A stretch of DNA of 12,196 nt from Syntrophomonadaceae bacterium (GTDB taxonomy: Bacteria; Bacillota; Syntrophomonadia; Syntrophomonadales; Syntrophomonadaceae). The notes beneath the pieces were generated by a model, which ran no database searches, was not told the DNA's origin, and worked only from the letters and a program-made list of their open reading frames with translations. The stretch spans positions 1-12,196 of the forward strand of contig JAUNBV010000048.1 of the NCBI GenBank assembly GCA_030526885.1. Direction: 5' to 3'. The translations under genes were made by a program, and so were the position numbers. Below are positions 1 through 4,318 of the stretch, one piece after another (positions within the stretch are counted from its first letter, which is position 1; each line of letters begins with the position of its first letter).

Positions 1-64
1 CCGCGTTTTTCTCTTTCGGATCGGCGCAGCCTACAAATTTTCCATTATAAAGGGGCGCTACCAT
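1..64 (-). CDS. Start of an unidentified gene, cut by the window edge
   Basis: An ATG at 64 opens a frame that stays open to the window edge (21 codons, beginning MVAPLYNGKF). It lies six bases after the TAG stop of the Fpg-like gene and in the same frame, which suggests a downstream partner in the same transcript. The ribosome binding site is weak (GGCGGG only, very close to the start). Too little is visible to assign a family, and the stretch could be untranslated. I see no domain. Confidence 0.35.
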   Translation of the reverse strand, partial: MVAPLYNGKFVGCADPKEKNA

Positions 65-70
65 GCCCGC

Positions 71-901
71 CTAGCGCGGTTCTGCCAGCGGCTGGCAGTT
101 GGCGCAGTAGTATACCGAGCCGCCAAGATAGGTTTCCTTGGTGATGGGGCCGCCGCACGCCGGGCAGCCCGTATCCAAGGTCTTATTGGACATCCTGGTG
201 ATGTACCCGCCGGGATTGCCAAAGATGTCCTTTTCCGTGTCGCGCCCGCCGCCTTCGACCATATCGCTCAACACGGAAACCATGCTCTTTAACAGCTTGT
301 CCTGCGCGGCGCTGTCCAGGGTTTGGAGTTTGCGCTTCGGGTGGATGCCCGCCGCCAACAGGATATCCTGAGACACGCCGTTGCCGATGCCCGGAAACCG
401 CTGCTGGGTGGCGAGGAATGCTTTTGCGCTCATGGTGGGTTTGTACGCGGCCAGGGCATGGCGGTAAAGGCTTTCAAACTCCGGTGCAAACGGCGATATG
501 TAGCCGCGGCTTTTCCGGTAATATTCGTTGTCGTAATCGCCGCCATGCAGAACGATGCCACCATACATGGCCACCGTGAAAACGAGCGCCATGCCGTCGG
601 TGAACTCAATTAAAAGCTGATAGCTCCGCGGCGCGGGGCTGCCGTCGCTAAGCCGCAGGTTGACGCCGTCGTTTATGGCCAGCTTCTTGCCGTTGTCAAA
701 GGACATTTCCGCATAAATGCCGAAACCCTCGGCGGAAAGGAGCGTAGCTCCTTGGAGCTGGCTTTCATATTCTGCGGCGTCGCCGTTGAACCAACAAAAC
801 TTATGGGGTTTTGTCGGCGGTAACACCCGCGCCACCGTCTTTCCTGCCACCGCCTCATTGATCTGGCGGGCGATGGTAAGCGCTTCCGGCAGTTCGATCA
901 C
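71..901 (-). CDS. Fpg/MutM-Nei family protein lacking the catalytic N-terminal proline
   Basis: The 276-residue protein has the length and layout of formamidopyrimidine-DNA glycosylases, which excise oxidised bases and nick DNA. Seen: a start of MIELPEA against the family's MPELPEV; a helix-two-turn-helix around residues 165-187 with the conserved GIGN (Asn174) and AAGIHP; and a C-terminal zinc finger with Cys246, Cys249, Cys266 and Cys269. Missing: the proline nucleophile at position 2 (here Ile), the lysine of the RAKY segment (Ile62 by my alignment), and the zinc-finger arginine (Gly in its place). Glu3 is kept. The GTG start at 901 is forced, because an in-frame TGA lies two codons upstream; a GGGGG tract lies about 10 bases upstream. 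Family membership is secure. Activity is doubtful, and the protein may bind lesions without cutting or use other chemistry. Tool-based annotation would probably call it endonuclease VIII or Fpg. Confidence 0.85.
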   Translation of the reverse strand: MIELPEALTIARQINEAVAGKTVARVLPPTKPHKFCWFNGDAAEYESQLQGATLLSAEGFGIYAEMSFDNGKKLAINDGVNLRLSDGSPAPRSYQLLIEFTDGMALVFTVAMYGGIVLHGGDYDNEYYRKSRGYISPFAPEFESLYRHALAAYKPTMSAKAFLATQQRFPGIGNGVSQDILLAAGIHPKRKLQTLDSAAQDKLLKSMVSVLSDMVEGGGRDTEKDIFGNPGGYITRMSNKTLDTGCPACGGPITKETYLGGSVYYCANCQPLAEPR

Positions 902-970
902 GGCTCATTACCCCCTTTTTTCATAATAGTTCCCGACTATGTACGTTTGCCAACGCGCCTCTCGGTCGAT

Positions 971-1000
971 GCAGCAAGGCTTGTTGGGTAAATTATACCA
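971..1000. repeat. Imperfect direct repeat, copy 1
   Basis: This 30-bp segment matches 1096-1125 at 25 of 30 positions, starting GCAGCAAGG and ending ATTATACCA. The two copies have a period of 125 bp and bracket a hairpin-rich, non-coding stretch. Confidence 0.7.
992..1000 (-). promoter_or_regulatory. Extended -10 promoter candidate for the Fpg-like gene
   Basis: On the minus strand the sequence reads TGGTATAAT, a perfect -10 hexamer with the TGn extension. It is about 90 bases upstream of the Fpg-like start. No good -35 box is visible at 16-18 bp, which an extended -10 can tolerate. This -10 lies at one end of a 30-bp direct repeat. Confidence 0.45.
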
Positions 1001-1004
1001 TGCA

Positions 1005-1036
1005 GCAAAAATGCTTGCTCGCAAGGGCATTTTTGC
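1005..1036. repeat. Long inverted repeat (stem-loop)
   Basis: GCAAAAATGC at 1005-1014 is the exact reverse complement of 1027-1036. Inside it CTTG (1014-1017) and CAAG (1022-1025) can extend the hairpin with a two-base offset. The structure can form on either strand. No T-tract follows that would make it an ordinary terminator. Further hairpins follow at about 1055-1069 (CCGCGC against GCGCGG) and 1074-1083. Confidence 0.6.
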
Positions 1037-1095
1037 GAAGCCGTCAATGGCACAGCCGCGCCGAGCGCGGTTAGGGCGAAGCCCGCAAGACTTGC

Positions 1096-1125
1096 GCAGC
1101 AAGGATTGCTGTGCAGATTATACCA
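1096..1125. repeat. Imperfect direct repeat, copy 2
   Basis: Second copy of the 30-bp repeat at 971-1000, with five substitutions. It ends just upstream of the ECF-type promoter candidate of the sigma factor gene. Confidence 0.7.
1117..1125 (-). promoter_or_regulatory. Second minus-strand extended -10 box in the repeat copy
   Basis: The second copy of the direct repeat also carries TGGTATAAT on the minus strand. It could be a tandem upstream promoter for the Fpg-like gene or for a short RNA across 971-1116. The -35 region is T-rich but not consensus. Confidence 0.3.
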
Positions 1126-1126
1126 T

Positions 1127-1149
1127 AACTTTTTCGAGAAAAACCCGTC
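1127..1149 (+). promoter_or_regulatory. ECF-type promoter candidate for the sigma factor gene
   Basis: AAC at 1127-1129 and CGTC at 1146-1149 are separated by 16 bases. This is the arrangement of AAC/CGTC promoters used by group IV sigma factors such as Bacillus SigM and SigW. The box lies about 40 bases upstream of the start codon, so the operon may be autoregulated, as is common for ECF pairs. The short motifs make a chance match possible. Confidence 0.45.
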
Positions 1150-1172
1150 TATAAAGGTGAAGGCCTTTCGCT

Positions 1173-1180
1173 GAAGGAGG
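1173..1180 (+). promoter_or_regulatory. Ribosome binding site fixing the sigma factor start
   Basis: GAAGGAGG ends at 1180. A GTG at 1180 would overlap it and cannot be served by it, whereas the in-frame TTG at 1189 has an 8-base spacer. This decides the start of the downstream gene. Confidence 0.75.
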
Positions 1181-1188
1181 TGGACCGC

Positions 1189-1749
1189 TTGGGTGACCAA
1201 GAAATCATAGAGCTGTTTTGGCAGCGCGACGAAGACGCCGTGGCGCAGTCGCAGCGCGCCTATGGCGCGTATTGCTTCACTATCGCCCATAACATTCTCA
1301 TGGACCGTGAGGGCGCGGAGGAGTGCGTCAATGATACATGGCTGCGGGCGTGGAACTCCATGCCCCCACAGCGGCCGGGGCGGCTCTCCGCTTTCTTCGG
1401 GCGCATCACTAGAAATCTGGCGCTGGACCGATACGCGGCCAAGCGAGCCTATAAGCGCGGCGGCGGCGAGATGGAGTTGGTGTTGGAGGAGTTGGACCAT
1501 TGCATAGCGGCCGCCGATACCGTCGGGCAAGCCATCGACGAGGCGGAGCTGGCGCGCTGTATCAACCGCTTCCTTCATACCCTGCCCGCCAGGGAGCGCA
1601 ATATTTTCCTCTGCCGCTATTGGGACGTGAGCCCGCTCAAGGACATTGCCACGAAATACGGCCTGCGGGAGGCGAACGTCAAGGCAAGCCTCTATCGCAG
1701 CCGCGAAAAGCTCCGCGCTTTTCTTGAAAAGGAGGGTATTACGGTATGA
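1189..1749 (+). CDS. ECF (group IV) RNA polymerase sigma factor
   Basis: A protein of about 186 residues that should direct RNA polymerase to a small regulon. The sigma-2 region occupies roughly residues 8-85, with the acidic DREGAEECVNDTWLRAW segment, which binds the polymerase clamp and the -10 element. The sigma-4 region lies at roughly 118-180, with LPARERNIFLCRYW and a helix-turn-helix around LKDIATKYGLREANVKASLYR. There is no sigma-3, as expected for this class. I chose TTG at 1189 over an upstream GTG because of the Shine-Dalgarno position, and because the resulting MGDQEIIELFWQRDE matches the usual N-terminus of this clostridial type. The stop overlaps the next gene's start (ATGA), indicating translational coupling to a membrane partner. 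The regulon and the inducing signal cannot be told from the sequence. Confidence 0.9.
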   Translation: MGDQEIIELFWQRDEDAVAQSQRAYGAYCFTIAHNILMDREGAEECVNDTWLRAWNSMPPQRPGRLSAFFGRITRNLALDRYAAKRAYKRGGGEMELVLEELDHCIAAADTVGQAIDEAELARCINRFLHTLPARERNIFLCRYWDVSPLKDIATKYGLREANVKASLYRSREKLRAFLEKEGITV

Positions 1750-3095
1750 AAGATCTTATGCTGCTCAAAGCCATAGGCGGCCTCGACGACGGGCTGCTGG
1801 CCGAATATGAGCGCGACACCGGGAATAAAAGACGCTTGTTTCATGGGGTGCGCTGGGGCGCGATAGCCGCCTGCCTGTGCCTTGTTATAGCGGCGGCGTT
1901 TGCCACGCCCGCGCTGCTGCGCGGCCCCGGGTGGGTACAGCCGCAACCCGGAGGGGATCACGCGGTGAGCGACGAGCCGGGGCATATAGCGATTCCCGGC
2001 AGCAACCCCGCAACGCCGAGCAGTTCCCCCACCGCCCCCGGCGCCACCGCAACCGTGGAGCGGGCGGAGGTGTTTTACAATACGGCGGCGGCGATGGTCA
2101 ACTCTGCGCCGCGGCAGGGTTTCGCCATCTTCGCGGAGGAACTGAGCCAGGCGGGCCTCAACGCCGTCGCCCCTGATATGAGGCTGGAGTGGATGGAGCT
2201 TTCAGGCTCCGCCGGGTTCTACGGTTGGGGCGAGCTGGCGGCGGTGTGGCTCAATATCTCAAACGCCGGATGGGACGGCCGGGTGACCGTTAAGCTGACA
2301 CCTGCGGATAAACCGATCTACGGCAGCCCGATGCTTGAACTGGAGCAGGAAGAGCCGACCGCCACGGTCATTAACGGAACCGAGTGCTATATCTATCTCT
2401 ATGAAACAGAAACTGATGTCTATCTCTCGGCGGAGTTTGAGCGGGAGGGTGTGGCCTATGCCCTCTCCGTGGCCGCGACCGCCGCCGACGCCCACCACGC
2501 CAAAGCAGACCTTTACGACGTGATGAGCTGCTACGCGGCCACCAAGCGAGCTCCCGAGCTGGATTCCATCACCGCCGTACACAGCGACGAGTGGAGAAAC
2601 GATCCCCTCACGCTGGCCGAAGCTCGCGAGGATGCGGACTTCGGGCCGTATCTGCCGCGGGAACTGCCGCAGGGCTTCAGCGAGGAAAGCATCCTGCGCT
2701 TCCGCGGCAACGGCGAGGATTATCTCTCCTCAGTATGGACGTATGGTTACGAATCGCTGCGCTGGAAGGCATCATATATCACCGCAGCCGACCTCCCGCG
2801 CCTCACCGCAGCGGAGGACACGCATAACTACGACCTCGCGCTCTACCCCATCCCGCGGGCCCAGTCGGTTCCGGCCGAATTGCGGGAAGTGGTTGATAAC
2901 CCCATCTTCAGTATTGACGAACTGACGATGGACGTGATAAGCGCCCGCGCCCGCTATGTGTCCGATGATGCAGGCGACACGGACGGCTATCGAATGCGCT
3001 TTTCCGTCCGGTACGGCGATGTGGTGGTGGAAATCAGCTCCAAGGGCGTATCGCCCGACTGGGTGTACCGCCAGCTCATGGGCATCGCCCCCTAA
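1746..3095 (+). CDS. Single-pass membrane protein, probable anti-sigma factor for the ECF sigma
   Basis: The 449-residue product begins with a short cytoplasmic segment (residues 1-36; LLKAIGGLDDGLL resembles the N-terminal stretch of clostridial ECF-partner proteins). One hydrophobic helix follows at about 37-58, then a Pro/Ser/Gly/Thr-rich linker to about residue 105, then a large extracytoplasmic part. That part looks bipartite: a first unit up to about 275, and a second from about 297 beginning FGPYLPRELPQGF, reminiscent of the lobes seen in DUF4367/RseB-like anti-sigma sensor regions. No zinc-binding HxxxCxxC motif is present, so it is not a classical ZAS anti-sigma. The gene overlaps the sigma gene by four bases. 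Function is inferred mainly from this context; it could instead be a sensor or a target co-transcribed with the sigma. Confidence 0.7.
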   Translation: MKDLMLLKAIGGLDDGLLAEYERDTGNKRRLFHGVRWGAIAACLCLVIAAAFATPALLRGPGWVQPQPGGDHAVSDEPGHIAIPGSNPATPSSSPTAPGATATVERAEVFYNTAAAMVNSAPRQGFAIFAEELSQAGLNAVAPDMRLEWMELSGSAGFYGWGELAAVWLNISNAGWDGRVTVKLTPADKPIYGSPMLELEQEEPTATVINGTECYIYLYETETDVYLSAEFEREGVAYALSVAATAADAHHAKADLYDVMSCYAATKRAPELDSITAVHSDEWRNDPLTLAEAREDADFGPYLPRELPQGFSEESILRFRGNGEDYLSSVWTYGYESLRWKASYITAADLPRLTAAEDTHNYDLALYPIPRAQSVPAELREVVDNPIFSIDELTMDVISARARYVSDDAGDTDGYRMRFSVRYGDVVVEISSKGVSPDWVYRQLMGIAP

Positions 3096-3109
3096 TCTAC
3101 AGATATAGA

Positions 3110-3136
3110 AAGGGGCTGCCTAAAAAGCAGTCCCTT
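3110..3136 (+). terminator. Hairpin between the sigma operon and the tRNA cluster
   Basis: AAGGGGCTGC (3110-3119) pairs with GCAGTCCCTT (3127-3136) around a 7-base loop: ten pairs, one of them G-U on the plus-strand RNA. The following bases (GATTCTCTT) are only moderately T-rich. On the minus strand the same pairing has one A-C mismatch and is followed by TCTATAT. It may stop transcription from both converging units. Confidence 0.55.
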
Positions 3137-3145
3137 GATTCTCTT

Positions 3146-3241
<96 letters not shown>

Positions 3242-3262
3242 ATACAACTATAAAATTGTCGT

Positions 3263-3314
3263 GAATCCCACTCCGGCTTGCCTCGCACTAAATATGGCGG
3301 AGAGAGTGGGATTC
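3263..3314. repeat. Inverted repeat derived from tRNA-Ser 3' sequence
   Basis: GAATCCCACTC at 3263-3273 is the exact reverse complement of 3304-3314, with a 30-base spacer. The right arm belongs to the duplicated tRNA-Ser(CGA) 3' end. The left arm is an extra, inverted copy of the same piece in the spacer before tRNA-Ser(GGA). It can form an 11-bp stem in the tRNA precursor. Confidence 0.6.
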
Positions 3315-3315
3315 G
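3288..3315 (-). repeat. Duplicated 3' end of tRNA-Ser(CGA), distal boundary of element A
   Basis: The segment matches 3459-3486 at 27 of 28 positions, and 23 in a row are identical. It covers the second half of the T-loop, the acceptor strand, CCA and a few downstream bases of the intact tRNA-Ser(CGA). No 5' half is present, so it is a fragment and not a tRNA gene. It resembles an attachment-site duplication made by integration at a tRNA 3' end. Confidence 0.75.
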
Positions 3316-3463
3316 CCGTCTGCTCGCCGCGCTCGCATCCGCTTTCGTCGCCACCCGCAAGCGGGTCCCGGCTCCTCCCATTTTCCTAAAAACCTGCCAC
3401 CGGCAGCTTTTCTTTACGGAAAATGCCCTCACGGGTTCGAATCCCCAGTTCAGTTTACCTAAT
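3316..3463 (-). mobile_element. tRNA-Ser-associated 148-bp non-coding element, copy A
   Basis: The element lies directly after the CCA of tRNA-Ser(CGA) and before the duplicated tRNA 3' end at 3288-3315. It is identical to copy B (3846-3993) except for three bases. It contains no credible gene. On the minus strand it carries a strong hairpin: CATTTTCC/GGAAAATG outer arms (3379-3386 and 3418-3425) and a CTGCC/GGCAG core followed by GTTTTT. A second hairpin is ACCCGC/GCGGGT at 3353-3366. At its tRNA-proximal side lies an inverted T-loop-like GGTTCGAATCC. Interpretation as a non-autonomous inserted element is inference; a structured RNA module of the tRNA precursor is the alternative. Confidence 0.55.
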
Positions 3464-3465
3464 TA

Positions 3466-3560
3466 TGGCGGAGAGAGTGGGATTCGAACCCACGAGACCG
3501 CTACTAACGGTCTACTCGATTTCGAGTCGAGCGCCTTCAACCGAACTCAGCCATCTCTCC
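3466..3560 (-). tRNA. tRNA-Ser (anticodon CGA)
   Basis: A 95-base class II tRNA with encoded CCA. GGAGAGA pairs with TCTCTCC, the discriminator is G, and a long variable arm is present. The anticodon stem CTCGA/TCGAG encloses CTCGAAA, giving anticodon CGA for codon UCG. Its 3' end is duplicated 171 bp downstream across element A. Confidence 0.95.
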
Positions 3561-3600
3561 TTATGCGCCTTGGGTTTTCGTGTGCCGCACCGGTTTTACA

Positions 3601-3677
3601 TGGTGCGCCCGGAGGGACTCGAACCCCCGGCACACGGTTTAGGAAACCGTTGCTCTGTCCTGCTGAGCTACGGGCGC
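3601..3677 (-). tRNA. tRNA-Arg (anticodon CCU)
   Basis: A 77-base class I tRNA with encoded CCA and acceptor GCGCCCG/CGGGCGC. The anticodon stem ACGGT/ACCGT encloses TTCCTAA, giving CCT, which reads AGG. The short variable loop fits arginine and not serine. Confidence 0.95.
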
Positions 3678-3732
3678 GTATTTAGCTTTTTAAAAACAAT
3701 CGGCGGCAAAGAAGACGCCGTTTATACACATA

Positions 3733-3809
3733 TGGTGCGCCGCAAGGGATTCGAACCCCTGACCTCATGGTTCGTAGCCATGCACTCTATCCAACTGAGC
3801 TAGCGGCGC
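3733..3809 (-). tRNA. tRNA-Arg (anticodon ACG)
   Basis: A 77-base tRNA with encoded CCA and acceptor GCGCCGC/GCGGCGC. The anticodon stem CATGG/CCATG encloses CTACGAA, giving ACG. A34 is normally deaminated to inosine in bacteria so that CGU, CGC and CGA are read. It lies between element B and tRNA-Arg(CCU). Confidence 0.95.
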
Positions 3810-3822
3810 GTAAGTATTAATT

Positions 3823-3845
3823 TATGGCGGAGAGGGAGGGATTCG
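3823..3845 (-). repeat. Duplicated 3' end of tRNA-Ser(GCU), distal boundary of element B
   Basis: These 23 bases are identical to 3994-4016, the T-loop half, acceptor strand and CCA of tRNA-Ser(GCU). They differ from the copy-A duplication at exactly the two positions where tRNA-Ser(GCU) differs from tRNA-Ser(CGA), so the duplication follows its own neighbour. Confidence 0.75.
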
Positions 3846-3993
3846 CCGTCTGCTCGCTTCGCTCGCATCCGCTTTCGTCGCCACCCGCAAGCGGGTCCCG
3901 GCTCCTCCCATTTTCCTAAAAACCTGCCACCGGCAGCTTTTCTTTACGGAAAATGCCCTCACGGGTTCGAATCCCCAGTTCAGTTTACCTAGT
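3846..3993 (-). mobile_element. tRNA-Ser-associated 148-bp non-coding element, copy B
   Basis: Near-identical to copy A at 3316-3463 (three differences in 148 bases) and placed in the same way: immediately after the CCA of tRNA-Ser(GCU), with the tRNA 3' end repeated at its far side. The same hairpins are present 530 bases further on (CATTTTCC/GGAAAATG arms at 3909-3916 and 3948-3955). No coding capacity is seen. Whether it moves is inference from two copies. Confidence 0.55.
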
Positions 3994-3995
3994 TA

Positions 3996-4089
3996 TGGCG
4001 GAGAGGGAGGGATTCGAACCCTCGAAGCAGTTTTAAGCCGCTTACTCGCTTAGCAGGCGAGCGCCTTCAGCCGACTCGGCCACCTCTCC
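3996..4089 (-). tRNA. tRNA-Ser (anticodon GCU)
   Basis: A 94-base class II tRNA with encoded CCA. GGAGAGG pairs with CCTCTCC, the discriminator is G, and a long variable arm is present. The anticodon stem CTCGC/GCGAG encloses CTGCTAA, giving GCT, which reads AGC and AGU. Element B follows directly after its CCA. Confidence 0.95.
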
Positions 4090-4128
4090 ATGTGCGTGTC
4101 ATGCTGTTTTGTCTGACTTTAATTGCTC

Positions 4129-4218
4129 TGGCGGAGGAGGTGGGATTCGAACCCACGGAACCCGCAAAGGTTCAACGGTTTTCAAGACCGCCTCCTTAAA
4201 CCGCTCGGACACCCCTCC
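4129..4218 (-). tRNA. tRNA-Ser (anticodon UGA)
   Basis: A 90-base class II tRNA with encoded CCA. GGAGGGG pairs with CTCCTCC (one G-U) and the discriminator is G. The anticodon stem GCGGT/ACCGT encloses CTTGAAA, giving TGA, which reads UCA and by wobble UCG. It is the first gene of the cluster, starting about 38 bases after the predicted transcription start. Confidence 0.95.
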
Positions 4219-4262
4219 AGCGAAGGATTCTATGTCTTGCTTCAGTCAGCGCGCAGAGGAAA

Positions 4263-4291
4263 GTATAGCATAGCCAAGGGGGCTTGTCAAT
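4263..4291 (-). promoter_or_regulatory. Sigma-A promoter of the tRNA cluster
   Basis: The minus strand has TTGACA (4286-4291), a 17-base spacer, and TATACT (4263-4268), a near-perfect vegetative promoter. It sits in the gap between serS and the first tRNA gene, so the tRNAs have their own start and do not depend on the T-box-controlled transcript. Confidence 0.85.
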
Positions 4292-4318
4292 AAACCCTTT
4301 TCCTTTTTTATGCTATAC
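4264..4318. repeat. Inverted repeat spanning the serS end and the tRNA promoter
   Basis: GTATAGCATA (4264-4273) and TATGCTATAC (4309-4318) are exact reverse complements. One arm covers the last codons and stop of serS; the other covers the -10 box of the tRNA promoter. The serS transcript could fold this as a 10-bp stem with a long loop. It is not a typical intrinsic terminator because no U-tract follows. Confidence 0.5.

Noticed and set aside
937..1578. A 213-codon minus-strand frame overlapping the sigma factor gene
   Set aside because: It is antisense to conserved sigma-2/sigma-4 codons, crosses the hairpin-rich repeat region, and has no recognisable domain.
3678..3732. CGGCG/CGCCG hairpin between the two arginine tRNAs as a terminator
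   Set aside because: The stem is only five pairs with a ten-base loop, and the T-rich run starts several bases later; it may be incidental or a processing feature.
3288..4016. CRISPR array
   Set aside because: There are only two copies of a long unit 530 bp apart with tRNA genes between; no regular short repeats and spacers.
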